Assembly: GCF_000308695.1 (NCBI RefSeq)
Contig: NZ_BAGG01000064.1
Span: 1-64,000 of the forward strand
DNA from: Nocardia takedensis NBRC 100417
GTDB lineage: Bacteria; Actinomycetota; Actinomycetes; Mycobacteriales; Mycobacteriaceae
Direction: 5' to 3'
Length of the DNA stretch: 64,000 bases
Under the pieces are notes generated by a model. The model was not told where the DNA came from, made no database searches, and was given only the letters and a program-made list of their open reading frames with translations. The translations under genes and the position numbers were made by a program. Shown here one piece after another: positions 1-8,737 of this stretch. Each line of letters opens with the position of its first letter. Positions within the stretch are counted from its first letter, which is position 1.

Positions 1-822
1 ACCTTCTTGGCCATGGTCGCGGCCTCGCGTCCGGCCGGGCTGGCGGCGGTGAAACTGCTCGCCGACATCCCCGACAACCGCGAACGCGGTCTGCCCGCGC
101 AGCGTTCCACCATCCTGGCCGTCTCGGCCGAGGACGGGTCCTGCGCGGCGCTCATCGACGGCGCGGCCGTGACCAGGGTGCGCACCGCGGCGGCCTCCGC
201 GGTCGCCACCGCCGAACTCGCCCGCGCCGACAGCCGGACCCTGGGCTTCATCGGCGCGGGAGCGCTGGCCCACGCCCACCTCGCGGCGCTGCGGTCGGTG
301 CGCGAATTCGACCGGGTGCTGGTGTGGAGTCGCACCGAGGCCACCGCGCGGACCTTCGCCGAAGCGACGGGGGCCGAGATGGTCTCGACGGCGGAGAAGG
401 TGGTGCGCACCGCCGACGTGGTGTGCACGTTGACCCCCGCGCGCGAACCGGTCGTGCACGGCGCGTGGTTCGCGCCGGGACTGCACGTCAACGCGGTCGG
501 CGCGCCCCCGCGCCCCGACCACCGCGAGATCGACACCGAGGGCATCCGCCGCGCGCGGGTGGTCGTGGACAGCAGGCTCACCGCCGCCCACGAATCCGGT
601 GACGTGCTGATCCCGTTGCGCGAGGGCGCGATCGGGGCCGAGCACTTCGCCGACGAGATCGGCGAGATCGTGGTCGGCGCGAAACCTGGGCGCGCCGACG
701 ACGCGCAGATCACCCTCTACAACTCCCTCGGGATCGGCTTGCAGGATCTGGCCGCCGCGCGCCTGCTCATCGACGCCGCCCGAACGCGCGGGTTGGGCAC
801 CGAGATCGAGTTGGCGAGCTGA
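1..822 (+). CDS. Ornithine cyclodeaminase / mu-crystallin family protein (5' end outside window)
   Basis: The frame is open at the left edge, so the true start lies upstream; about 273 residues are visible against roughly 310-340 for the family. A Rossmann nucleotide-binding motif reads GFIGAGALAHAHL at about residue 80 of the visible part, followed by the family's ADVVCTLTPAREPVV segment and a GAPPRPDHREID stretch. Family members bind NAD(P) and act as ornithine cyclodeaminases, amino-acid dehydrogenases or ketimine reductases. The substrate cannot be told from the sequence. It ends 5 nt before the amidohydrolase gene at 828, so the two are probably co-transcribed and may share a nitrogen-compound catabolic pathway. 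Confidence 0.82.
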   Translation, partial: TFLAMVAASRPAGLAAVKLLADIPDNRERGLPAQRSTILAVSAEDGSCAALIDGAAVTRVRTAAASAVATAELARADSRTLGFIGAGALAHAHLAALRSVREFDRVLVWSRTEATARTFAEATGAEMVSTAEKVVRTADVVCTLTPAREPVVHGAWFAPGLHVNAVGAPPRPDHREIDTEGIRRARVVVDSRLTAAHESGDVLIPLREGAIGAEHFADEIGEIVVGAKPGRADDAQITLYNSLGIGLQDLAAARLLIDAARTRGLGTEIELAS

Positions 823-827
823 TCGGG

Positions 828-2048
828 ATGACGGAGTCACCAGACACGCAGATCCTGCTGCGCGACGCCCGGGTGTGGGGGTTGCCCGGTCTGGTCGAGG
901 TGCGGATTTCGGACGGTCGCGTCAGCGCGATCACACCGTCGACCACTGTCGAACACGCTCGCGTCCCCGCGCCGCGCCCGGCGGAGGACGGCGCGTGGGA
1001 TCTCGACGGCGCGCTGGTCCTGCCCGGATTCGTCGACGCGCACTGCCACCTGGACAAGACCCTGTGGGGCGGACCGTGGGTGCCCAATACGGCGGGCAGC
1101 GCGATCAGCGACAAGATCGCCTACGTCCAACGGCGGCGCGCCGAATTCGGGGTGCCCGACACCGAGCGGATCGCCGCGCTGCTGCGGCACGTGCTCGCCC
1201 AGGGCACCACCGCGGTGCGCACCCACACCGACGTCTGTCCCGAACTCGGGCTCGACGGATTCGCCGCCGTCCGCGCCGCCGCCGACACCCTCGAGGGCCG
1301 GATCTCGGTGCAGCAGGTCGCCTTTCCGCAATTCGGCATGTTGACCAACCCGGGCACCGTCGAATTGATGGACCGCGCGCTGCGCTCGGGCGCGGCCCAG
1401 GTCGTCGGCGGCATCGATCCGGCGGGCGTGGATCGCGATCCGGTGCGCCACCTCGACACCGTGTTCGGTCTGGCCCTGGAACACGCGGTGCCGGTGGACA
1501 TCCACCTGCACGATCGCGGCGGTCTCGGGGCGTGGCAGTTCGAGGCGATCATCGAACGCACGCTGTCCACGGGCATGGCGCACCGGGTGACGATCAGCCA
1601 CGGTTACGCGCTCGGCGACGTCGATCCCGCGCATCGGACCCGCCTGATCGCCGGACTGGCCGAAGCGGGCATCTCGATGACCACCTGCGCCGCCCACGAC
1701 GACCCGGTCGCGCCGCTGCGCGAGATGGCCGCGGCGGGCGCGGTTCTCGCGGCGGGCAACGACGGGATCCGCGATCTGTGGTCGCCCTACGGCGACGGCG
1801 ACATGCTGCACCGCGCCTACCAGTTGGCCAGTCGCGCGCAGTGCTACGCCGATCCGCAGATCGAACTGGCGTTGCGCGCGGCGACCGCGCACGGGGCGAG
1901 TGTGCTGGGTCTGCCCGCCCACGGGGGCGCGGTGGGAGCGCGCGCGGATCTGGTGGTCGTCGCGGCGCGTTCGGCGGCGGAGGCGGTGGTGAGCCGGCCG
2001 CCGCGCGCGCTGGTGATCGGAGGTGGTCGCACCGTGATACCTGCGTGA
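828..2048 (+). CDS. Cytosine-deaminase-like amidohydrolase
   Basis: 406 residues of the amidohydrolase superfamily, close in layout to cytosine deaminase CodA and related N-acyl or cyclic-amide hydrolases. Metal-binding HxH is at H72/H74 (VDAHCHLDKT). Further ligands expected for a mononuclear site are H226/H228 (IHLHD), H258 (ISHGYALG) and D312 (GNDGIRD). The C-terminus returns to the small beta-sandwich that the N-terminal 60 residues begin. It would hydrolyse or deaminate a cyclic or amidine substrate in the cytoplasm. It follows the cyclodeaminase-like gene by 5 nt and precedes the BMP lipoprotein, which suggests uptake and breakdown of one nitrogenous compound. The exact substrate is unknown. 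Confidence 0.85.
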   Translation: MTESPDTQILLRDARVWGLPGLVEVRISDGRVSAITPSTTVEHARVPAPRPAEDGAWDLDGALVLPGFVDAHCHLDKTLWGGPWVPNTAGSAISDKIAYVQRRRAEFGVPDTERIAALLRHVLAQGTTAVRTHTDVCPELGLDGFAAVRAAADTLEGRISVQQVAFPQFGMLTNPGTVELMDRALRSGAAQVVGGIDPAGVDRDPVRHLDTVFGLALEHAVPVDIHLHDRGGLGAWQFEAIIERTLSTGMAHRVTISHGYALGDVDPAHRTRLIAGLAEAGISMTTCAAHDDPVAPLREMAAAGAVLAAGNDGIRDLWSPYGDGDMLHRAYQLASRAQCYADPQIELALRAATAHGASVLGLPAHGGAVGARADLVVVAARSAAEAVVSRPPRALVIGGGRTVIPA

Positions 2049-2072
2049 AATGCCCGCGCAACGCAGCACTTC

Positions 2073-2094
2073 TACCTTAATGGCATACCACTAA
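2073..2094 (+). promoter_or_regulatory. Promoter with palindromic operator upstream of BMP lipoprotein
   Basis: An 18-bp imperfect palindrome, TTAATGGCATACCACTAA at 2077-2094, matches its own reverse complement at 14 of 18 positions, and every mismatch is a transition. The pattern TTARTGGYATRCCAYTAA resembles operators of GntR/FCD-type repressors. A possible -10 box TACCTT (2073-2078) overlaps its left edge, so binding would block transcription of the gene at 2124. No cognate regulator gene is present next to it in the window; it may lie upstream of position 1. Confidence 0.45.
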
Positions 2095-2123
2095 CTTGCT
2101 CTGTTCCGAAGGAAAGCACCCCC

Positions 2124-3101
2124 ATGAAGAAACTCGCAGTCGCCGCACTGTTGACCCTCGCGGCCGCGACCGTGACCGCCTGTTCGAGCGCCGAGGACAC
2201 CGCGGGCGGCGCGCTGAAGGTCGGCGTGATGTTCCCGGGTTCGCTGTCCGACGACGGCTTCATGCAATCCGGCTACGAGGGCTACCAGCGCCTCGAGAAG
2301 AACCTGCCCGACAAGGTCTCGCTCACCAAGGTCGAACAGGTCGCCGCCGCCGACTACCAGCAGGTCCTCACCCGCCTGGCCGCCACCTCGAAACTGGTCG
2401 TCTCCTTCGGCGGCCAGACCGACTCCGTGCTGCGTCAGGTCGCGCCCACCTTCCCGGACGTGAAATTCGTCGAGATCGGCGGCCCCGCCGACGCCGTCCC
2501 GCTGGCCAACCTCGCCTACTACGACCCGGTCCAGGCCGACGGCGGCTTCCTCGCGGGCGCCTACGCCGCCCTGGTCACCCGCACCGGCAAGGTCGGCTTC
2601 GTCGGCGGCATGGAACTGCCCGCGATCGTCAAGACCGCCAAAGCCTTCGAGCAGGGCGCACGCCACGTCCGCCCCGAGATCACCGTGCTGCCCGCCCAGT
2701 ACGTCGGCGACTTCAACGACGTCGCCAAGGCCAAGCAGGCCACCCAGGCCGACATCGGCGCGGGCGCGGGCGCGTTCGGCCAACAACTCAACCTCGGCCG
2801 CCAGGGCCTGGCCCAGGCCGCCCGCGAAGGGCAGGCGTTGGTGGTCGGCGGACCGCTGGTCAAACCGTGCGGGTCCGAACCCGGTTTCGCCGGCTACGTC
2901 AAGAGCGACACCGGCGCCGAACTCGAATTCGCCGTCCAAGCTGTCCTGGACGACACCTTCGCCGCCGAACAGGTCCGCTTCGGTCTCGCCTCCGCCACCG
3001 GCGCCACCGACCTCGTGCTCTGCGAGTCCACCCCGGAGATCACCGCCGCGATGGACAAGGTGAAGTCCGACCTCGCCTCCGGAGCCATCACCCTCCAGTG
3101 A
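2124..3101 (+). CDS. BMP/PnrA-family solute-binding lipoprotein
   Basis: 325 residues. The N-terminus is a lipoprotein signal with KK at 2-3, a hydrophobic core and a lipobox ending VTAC at C20, so the mature protein is anchored outside the membrane. The start GALKVGVMFPGSLSDDGFMQSG is the typical opening of the Bmp (basic membrane protein) domain. Family members such as PnrA and BmpA are the binding components of nucleoside or purine ABC importers. No permease or ATPase genes follow within the window: the next gene is an unrelated protease after a terminator. RBS GAAGGAAAG lies just upstream of ATG 2124. Linkage to the cytosine-deaminase-like gene favours a nucleobase-like or nucleoside-like ligand, but this is inferred. 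Confidence 0.85.
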   Translation: MKKLAVAALLTLAAATVTACSSAEDTAGGALKVGVMFPGSLSDDGFMQSGYEGYQRLEKNLPDKVSLTKVEQVAAADYQQVLTRLAATSKLVVSFGGQTDSVLRQVAPTFPDVKFVEIGGPADAVPLANLAYYDPVQADGGFLAGAYAALVTRTGKVGFVGGMELPAIVKTAKAFEQGARHVRPEITVLPAQYVGDFNDVAKAKQATQADIGAGAGAFGQQLNLGRQGLAQAAREGQALVVGGPLVKPCGSEPGFAGYVKSDTGAELEFAVQAVLDDTFAAEQVRFGLASATGATDLVLCESTPEITAAMDKVKSDLASGAITLQ

Positions 3102-3105
3102 CCCC

Positions 3106-3142
3106 CGAACGCCCGATGCCCTCGCCCGGCGTCGGGCGTTCG
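3106..3142 (+). terminator. Stem-loop terminator after the BMP gene
   Basis: CGAACGCCCGATGCC (3106-3120) pairs with GGCGTCGGGCGTTCG (3128-3142) through 15 positions with one G-T wobble and a 7-nt loop. It starts 4 nt after the stop codon. The short pyrimidine-rich tail CTCGTTTCCCTT follows. This is the shape usual for actinobacterial intrinsic terminators. Confidence 0.75.
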
Positions 3143-3258
3143 CTCGTTTCCCTTGGTGAACCGTCAGAAAGTCGTTGGCCCGCCCCCGCACAGTGGGGCG
3201 CAGGGGGATCGGGCGTCGCGCCCGCCCAACGTGCTCGACGACCGGAAGGACCATCGCC

Positions 3259-4770
3259 ATGCGGAACATCATCAGGACACGGCTCGACTCGCCGTCGCGA
3301 CCGGCGCGCCGCGGCGTCCGCAGGTCGCGATGGTTCGGATCGGCGGTGCTGGCCGCGGCCGCGGTCGTCGGCCTCGGCACCGCGACGCCCGCCTCCGCGA
3401 TCACCAACGGAACCACCATCGGCGAGACCGAACAGCAGGACTTCGGTGTCGTCACCCTCACCGTCGGCGACGCCAGTTGCTCCGGGGTGCTGCTCGCCGC
3501 CGACTGGGCGCTCACCGCCGGACACTGCGTCGACACCACCCGCACCGCACCCGCCGCGCTAACGGTCACCATGCTCGAAGACGCACCCACCGAGAGTTCC
3601 TCGCCCGCCGACGCGATCTATCTGTTCGCCGGATTCGCCGACGAGGTCGGCGCCGACCTGGCGCTCGTGCACCTGGCCCGACCGCTCACCTTCACCGGCA
3701 ACCCCGGCGTCTTCGGCGACCGCTTCTGGCCCGGCACCCTCGCCGAACTCGGGCAGGGCGAGCGCACCGCGAGCATCTACGGCCAAGGCGACACCATGGC
3801 CATCCAGTGCACGCCCACCTACGACGGCACCGGTGCGGGCACCTACCGCTCCGGCACCGTCGACATCGCCGGCGTCGGCTACGAACCCACCAGCAGGCCC
3901 AACGGCGCGGCCACCTCGACCCGCTTCACCGAACGCGAAGGCGGCCGCTACCTGCGCATGACGCCGACCGCCGCCGGACAACTGCAACTCCCCGGCGACA
4001 GCGGCGGCCCGGTGTTCGTCTTCAACCCGCCCGACAACCGCGCCTACCTGGCCGGAATCGTCTCCGGCGGAGCGTGTTCGGGCGCGCGGTCGCACGCCGT
4101 CGCGATCCCGGCGGTCCGCGACTGGATCCACGCCGCCCTGTCCAGTCGGTGGCAGCCCGGCTCGACCGGCGCGAACGTGTGGGTCTCGCCCGCGGAGGGC
4201 GAGGGCGTGCGGTGGCCGGTCGGCGACGTGAACACCGCGGGTTGGGCGCAGTCCGCGCGCGCCGCCGCCGCGATGTGCTACGCCCGCGGCTACGCCGGCG
4301 GACACTACGACGGCCACCAAGGGCAACTCGACGGCCGCACCGGCAGCGGAATCCTCTGCGCCGCCGGAGATCAGCGCTGGTTCGACGTCGACGCCGCCGC
4401 CATCGCGGCCACGGGTTGGGCCTTCACCGACGTGAACACCGTCTCCTGGGCCCAGGCCAACCGCGCCGCCGAACGCCTCTGCGCCGGTCTGAACGACGGC
4501 GGTCAGTACGCGGGCGGCCACTTCACCGGCCACCAGCGCGACGGCCGCTACGGCGTCCTCTGCTACCGCGGCGGCGCCCAGTGGTTCGACGTCACCGACG
4601 CCCAGATCGCCGCCACCGGCTGGGGATTCGCCACCCCCCGCCTCGACGAGGTCCCCTGGTCCCAAGCCGCCCGCGCCGCCACCGGCTTCTGCCGCGGCCA
4701 AGGCTTCGCAGGCGGCTTCATGAACGGCCAGCACATCCCCGGCCGCTACGGCATCGTCTGCCAGAAATAA
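3259..4770 (+). CDS. Secreted trypsin-like (S1) serine protease with three C-terminal repeats
   Basis: 503 residues from ATG 3259, chosen because GGAAGGA lies 9 nt upstream and a signal peptide follows (RR-containing n-region, hydrophobic core, cleavage expected after ATPASA near residue 48). The S1 catalytic triad is visible: H89 in TAGHC, D133 in GADLALVH, S248 in GDSGGPV. From about residue 306 there are three tandem modules (306-389, 390-457, 458-503). Each carries W-(A/S)-Q-A-x-R-A-A, a cysteine, a G-(Y/F)-A-G-G stretch, G-R-x-G and a second cysteine. The first two end WFDV...IAATGW; the last stops at the second cysteine. The repeats are probably disulfide-stabilised wall- or ligand-binding units. 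The gene stands alone between a terminator and a convergent MerR gene. Confidence 0.85.
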   Translation: MRNIIRTRLDSPSRPARRGVRRSRWFGSAVLAAAAVVGLGTATPASAITNGTTIGETEQQDFGVVTLTVGDASCSGVLLAADWALTAGHCVDTTRTAPAALTVTMLEDAPTESSSPADAIYLFAGFADEVGADLALVHLARPLTFTGNPGVFGDRFWPGTLAELGQGERTASIYGQGDTMAIQCTPTYDGTGAGTYRSGTVDIAGVGYEPTSRPNGAATSTRFTEREGGRYLRMTPTAAGQLQLPGDSGGPVFVFNPPDNRAYLAGIVSGGACSGARSHAVAIPAVRDWIHAALSSRWQPGSTGANVWVSPAEGEGVRWPVGDVNTAGWAQSARAAAAMCYARGYAGGHYDGHQGQLDGRTGSGILCAAGDQRWFDVDAAAIAATGWAFTDVNTVSWAQANRAAERLCAGLNDGGQYAGGHFTGHQRDGRYGVLCYRGGAQWFDVTDAQIAATGWGFATPRLDEVPWSQAARAATGFCRGQGFAGGFMNGQHIPGRYGIVCQK

Positions 4771-4991
4771 CCCACCCCGATCCCCGGAAGGCCACGCGCC
4801 TCCCGGATCTCCGCTGCCACGGTGACTACATCGGCAATCAGAGGTCGTCGTCCATGAGCGCACAATCGAACCAGTCCTGCCATTCGATCGCGTCCGAGCG
4901 CCGCGTGAACCCCAGCTCGTACGATTGCGTAAGCGCCGACTTCACGGCGTCGCGCTATCGGTAGGTCTTCGAGTCACCGCGCAAAATACCG

Positions 4992-5483
4992 TCAGCTCGG
5001 CACGGCCTCGGTAGCGGCAGAAGCCCGCCGGTCGTCGTCGGCTTTTCCCACAGGGGCGACGGCGCTGTCGGTGGGCATCACCGCACCGCTCGACTTCAGC
5101 AGGGCCGACAGTGCGGCCGCGGCTTCGAGCATCGCCTGCGATCGGCCGTCCAGGATTCGGTCGCGGGCCGCCAATCCCTCGGCCAGTGTTTCGATATCCC
5201 GGCCCACGCGTAGGCGGGGCATCAGGGAGCGCAGGTCCGGGACGCGATAGCCGGCGAGGCGCATTTGGTGCACGATCCGGGCGTCGCGGACGTCTTCGGG
5301 GGAGTAGCGGCGGGCGGTACGGTCCCGGGTCGGTGCGAGTAGGTGCTCGGTCTCCCAGTGTCGCAGGGTCGAGGTCCTGACGCCGAGGGCTCGGGCGAGT
5401 TCGGAGATCGTCATCGCGTCCGAAACGCGAATCTCGGCAATGGGTTCCGCCGCGATGAACTCCACCGCGCGGCGGGCCGGCAC
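4992..5483 (-). CDS. MerR-family transcriptional regulator
   Basis: Up to 163 residues from GTG 5483. The winged helix begins at MTISELARALGVRTSTLRHWE, followed by the RRYSPEDVRDARIVHQMRLAGY wing and dimerisation helix. The C-terminus is short and has no effector-binding domain or metal cysteines. The start is uncertain: ATG 5414 opens exactly at the helix-turn-helix, while GTG 5483 adds 23 residues and lies 3 nt after a possible -10 TACATT, which would make the mRNA essentially leaderless. It diverges from the DUF6194 gene with only 20 nt between the starts, so it probably controls that gene and itself. The inverted arms ACTTC and GAAGT, 12 nt apart in this gap, could be its site. Confidence 0.8.
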   Translation of the reverse strand: MPARRAVEFIAAEPIAEIRVSDAMTISELARALGVRTSTLRHWETEHLLAPTRDRTARRYSPEDVRDARIVHQMRLAGYRVPDLRSLMPRLRVGRDIETLAEGLAARDRILDGRSQAMLEAAAALSALLKSSGAVMPTDSAVAPVGKADDDRRASAATEAVPS

Positions 5484-5503
5484 TTCAATGTAATGCTGGA
5501 AGT

Positions 5504-5959
5504 ATGACCATCGAGGAGATCGTCGCCCACCTCGCCGCGCTCGGCGGCGTCCACACTCTCGCGCCCGCCCCTGGAGACGGCACCCCGGAGATCGCCTGGG
5601 GCGACTATTTCTTCTACTACGCCCCCGATGGCCGCACCCCGACCCGCGGCCAACCCTTCGCGACCATCGTCACCAAGGACTACCCCGACGACGAACGCTC
5701 ACATCTGCACCGCCCGAACACCTTCCGTCTCAACATCTCGGCGACCACGGAGGAATTCCGAGCCCGGACCGGTCACGCCCCGCGCGACACCGCCGAACGA
5801 GGTGCGGACCCCGCTCAACCGGACACGCTGGTAGCCCACCCCGTCTATGGCGGCGCGAGTTGGCTGTCCGTCGTCAACCCCGGACCGAACACCGACGCGA
5901 CCGTCCGCGCCCTCCTGGCCTCCGCCCACGAACGCGCCCGCCTCCGCCACGAGTGGTGA
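5504..5959 (+). CDS. DUF6194 family protein
   Basis: 151 residues. The opening TIEEIVAHLAALGGVHTL, then EIAWGDYFFYYAPDG, QPFATIVTKDYP and FRLNI match the DUF6194 family as I know it from Streptomyces and relatives. The biochemical role is unknown. It is soluble, with no signal peptide. The gene diverges from the MerR regulator at 4992-5483 and ends 14 nt before the convergent PhoD gene. The 20-nt gap upstream has no good Shine-Dalgarno, so translation may be leaderless or start on a very short leader. Confidence 0.75.
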   Translation: MTIEEIVAHLAALGGVHTLAPAPGDGTPEIAWGDYFFYYAPDGRTPTRGQPFATIVTKDYPDDERSHLHRPNTFRLNISATTEEFRARTGHAPRDTAERGADPAQPDTLVAHPVYGGASWLSVVNPGPNTDATVRALLASAHERARLRHEW

Positions 5960-5973
5960 CCGTTATTCGAGCG

Positions 5974-7638
5974 TCAGCGGTCGCCTCCAGGGGCGTGCGC
6001 GAGATCCTCGACCTCCGGAGTCGCATCGCCTTCGACGGCGGGCGGATGTTCGGGCCGCCAGGTCTCGATGACCCCGGGTATCCCGTCCCGCACGACGTAG
6101 GTCGCGCGCGTGTGAACCGGTGCGCCGGGCCGTTCGACGTAGGGCAGGACGCGGAAGTCGGTGCGCCACAACCACCGATCCACTTCGACGCGCACGTATC
6201 CGCGTTGGGCGTTGAAGAATTTGAGGTCGGGGTTGGCGTCGAGCAGGCGCCGTCCGTGCTCGTACATGTCGACGCCGTCGCCGCCGCTGGTCACCGAGGT
6301 TCCGGTGAATTCGCTGCCGAGGATCGGGGATTCGGGGTCGGCGTAGTCGCGGCGCAGGTCGGAGGCGTAGTTCTCGTGGCGGTCGCCGGTGAGGACGACG
6401 AGGTTGCGGACGTCGCGGTCGGCGGCCCCGGTGAGCAGGGCGGTGCGGTCGGCGACGTAGCCGTCCCAGGCGTCGGTGGAGACGGCGGTGGCGGGGCCGG
6501 AATCGTGGTCGGTCTGTCCCAGCGGGACCTGGTTGCCGATGATCTGCCAGCGGGCGCGTGAGCGCGCGAATCCGTCGATGAGCCAGTCCCGTTGCGCGGC
6601 ACCGAGAATCGTGCGGGTGGCGGCGGCCCTGCCGTCGTCGTCGGTGGTGATCGCGCCGTTGAGACTGCTCTGGCGGGTGCGGTATTGGCGGGTGTCGAGC
6701 ATGGTGATGTCGGCGAGGTCGCCGTAGTGGTAGCGGCGGTGCAGGTGGATGCCCGCGCCGGTCGGTCGTTGCGCGAGCCGCAGCGGCTGATGTTCGTACA
6801 TGGCGCGGAAGGCGGCGGCCCGCCGGGCGCGGAAGACGGCGGGCGCGATGTCGATGTCGAGATCCAGGCCCGAGGAGCCCGCCGCCCAGTTGTCGTCGAC
6901 TTCGTGATCGTCCATGGTGACCAGCCACGGGAACAGCGCGTGCGCGCGGCGCAGCGGGTGTTCGACCTTGGACAGCGCGTAGCGCAGTCGGTAGCCGGCC
7001 AGGTCGCGGGCCTCCGGGCGCAGGTGGGATTCGACGGATCGGCCGGTGCGCGCGCCGGTGACGGCGTCCTCGTAGATGTAGTCGCCGAGGTGCACGACCA
7101 GGTCGATGTCCTCGGCGGCGATGTGGTCGTAGGCGGTGTAGTAGCCGTCGTTCCACGCCTGACAGGACGCGAAGACGAAACGTAGTCGATCCGGATGACT
7201 GTCGCGGGCGGGCGCGGTGCGCGTGCGACCCACGGGGGAGACGGCCGAGCCCGCCCGGAAGCGGTAGTAATACCAGCGGTCCGCGGACAATCCGGCGATC
7301 TCGGGGTGCACGCTGTGGGCCAGTTCCCGCGTCGCCACCGCCGATCCGCGCCGCACCACCCGGGCGAACCGCTCGTCCTCGGCGACTTCGTAGTCGACGG
7401 TCACCGGACGGCTTCCCATTCCGCCCGCGCCGTCGGGGGCGAACGGGTCGGGGGCGAGCCGGGTCCACAGCACGAATCCGTCGGGGGTGGGGTCACCGGA
7501 GGCGACGCCGAGGGTGAACGGATCGTCGGACAGGCGTGGTGCGCGGAACCGACCGCTGCTGATCGAGGACGTCCCCGCCAGCAGTGCCAGTGATCCGGCG
7601 GTGCCGAGGTGCCACAACTGCCGACGGGTCAGGCTCAT
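5974..7638 (-). CDS. phoD: PhoD-type alkaline phosphatase / phosphodiesterase, Tat-exported
   Basis: 554 residues. The N-terminus has a twin-arginine signal (TRRQLWHLGTAGSLALLAG). The N-terminal PhoD domain follows with FTLGVASGDPTPDGFVLWTRLAPDP, a strong family signature. The metallophosphatase core then shows FVFASCQ, VVHLGDYIYED, TMDDHEVDDNW and VLTGDRHENY, which carry the Asp/His ligands for iron and calcium. Family enzymes release phosphate from phosphomono- and diesters, including teichoic acids, outside the membrane, and are usually induced by phosphate starvation. The gene is single and convergent with DUF6194. No clear PHO box was recognised upstream of 7638. Confidence 0.92.
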   Translation of the reverse strand: MSLTRRQLWHLGTAGSLALLAGTSSISSGRFRAPRLSDDPFTLGVASGDPTPDGFVLWTRLAPDPFAPDGAGGMGSRPVTVDYEVAEDERFARVVRRGSAVATRELAHSVHPEIAGLSADRWYYYRFRAGSAVSPVGRTRTAPARDSHPDRLRFVFASCQAWNDGYYTAYDHIAAEDIDLVVHLGDYIYEDAVTGARTGRSVESHLRPEARDLAGYRLRYALSKVEHPLRRAHALFPWLVTMDDHEVDDNWAAGSSGLDLDIDIAPAVFRARRAAAFRAMYEHQPLRLAQRPTGAGIHLHRRYHYGDLADITMLDTRQYRTRQSSLNGAITTDDDGRAAATRTILGAAQRDWLIDGFARSRARWQIIGNQVPLGQTDHDSGPATAVSTDAWDGYVADRTALLTGAADRDVRNLVVLTGDRHENYASDLRRDYADPESPILGSEFTGTSVTSGGDGVDMYEHGRRLLDANPDLKFFNAQRGYVRVEVDRWLWRTDFRVLPYVERPGAPVHTRATYVVRDGIPGVIETWRPEHPPAVEGDATPEVEDLAHAPGGDR

Positions 7639-7774
7639 ACTTCACGGTACCTGAAAGCGGAGGAGTCACCTCCGATTGTGGTCGGGACGACCGGGAACCC
7701 TTGGGCTGCCGCGTCCGAGCGGGATCGGTCGGCAGCGGTGTCGATGGTGGCCGGGGCGGCAGCGCGCCGGCACG

Positions 7775-8737
7775 ATGGATCGGGTGCCGAGCCCACCGAG
7801 TCCCGACGTCCCGGTCTTCGAGGTCGACACGGTGAGCAAGCGCCTCGGCGCGACCCTGGCCAACGACCGCATCGACCTCACCGTCGCCGAGGGCGAGTTC
7901 TTCGGACTGCTCGGCAACAACGGCGCGGGCAAGACCACGCTGGTGAAAATCCTTCTCGGACTGCTGAAACCGACCGAGGGGCGGGTTCGCTTCCGCGGCG
8001 TGGACGTGGCCGATCGCAAGTCGCGGGTGGTCGAGAACGTCGGCTACATGCCGCAGTCCGCGTTCGCGCTCAACAGTCTCACCGTCGCCGAAGCGCTGTT
8101 CTACACGGCACGGATAAAGGGTCTGCGCCGGGCGGCGGCGCGCGCCGACCGGGACCGGATCATCGATCTGCTCGGCATGGACGCCTTCGTCGGCCGGTCG
8201 GCGCAACGACTGTCGGGTGGTCAGCGGCGACTGCTGCAACTCGGCGTCGCGATGACGGCCGACCCGCCCGTGCTGGTCCTGGACGAACCGACCAACGAGA
8301 TGGACCCGATCCGCCGCCGCGCGGTGTGGGAACTGCTGTGGCGGCTCAACCGCGACGAGAGGCGCACGATCGTGATGGTCACCCACAATCCGGCCGAGGC
8401 CGAGCGGGTGCTCAGCAAGGTGGCGATCTTCGACGCGGGCACGGTGGTGCGCGGTGGTAGTCCGGCGCAGTTGCGCGCCGGGGCGGGGGACAGGCTGCGC
8501 GTGCGGGTCGGCCTCGACGACCTGCCGCTCGCGGCCGAGGATCTGCTCGAGGTGCTGCGACAGTGGAGCGCGGAGGTCAGCGTGGGCTACGACGCGGTGC
8601 TCGCGCACACCGAACCCGAGGCGGTGGCGGCGATCGTGCGAGTTCTCGACGGCCACGGCATCCGCGACTACTCGATCGCGCCGCTCGGACTCGAGGAGAT
8701 CTACCTCAGCACGCTCGCCGAGCGGGTCGCGCGATGA
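7775..8737 (+). CDS. ABC transporter ATP-binding protein (drug/antibiotic exporter type)
   Basis: 320 residues from ATG 7775 (GTG 7784 is an alternative). Walker A GNNGAGKTT, Q-loop YMPQS, signature LSGGQ, Walker B VLVLDEPTN and H-loop VTHNP are all present and in order. The last 80 residues form the C-terminal extension common in CcmA/DrrA-type exporters. The next gene, a permease, overlaps its stop (ATGA at 8734), so the two make a minimal two-gene exporter: a homodimeric ATPase energising a membrane dimer. The substrate is unknown. DrrAB-like transporters often export lipids, antibiotics or other hydrophobic compounds. Confidence 0.9.
   Translation: MDRVPSPPSPDVPVFEVDTVSKRLGATLANDRIDLTVAEGEFFGLLGNNGAGKTTLVKILLGLLKPTEGRVRFRGVDVADRKSRVVENVGYMPQSAFALNSLTVAEALFYTARIKGLRRAAARADRDRIIDLLGMDAFVGRSAQRLSGGQRRLLQLGVAMTADPPVLVLDEPTNEMDPIRRRAVWELLWRLNRDERRTIVMVTHNPAEAERVLSKVAIFDAGTVVRGGSPAQLRAGAGDRLRVRVGLDDLPLAAEDLLEVLRQWSAEVSVGYDAVLAHTEPEAVAAIVRVLDGHGIRDYSIAPLGLEEIYLSTLAERVAR

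Noticed and set aside
837..2069. Long minus-strand reading frame opposite the amidohydrolase
   Set aside because: Arg/His/Gly-rich product with no motif; a typical antisense shadow of a high-GC gene, and the plus strand is clearly a real enzyme.
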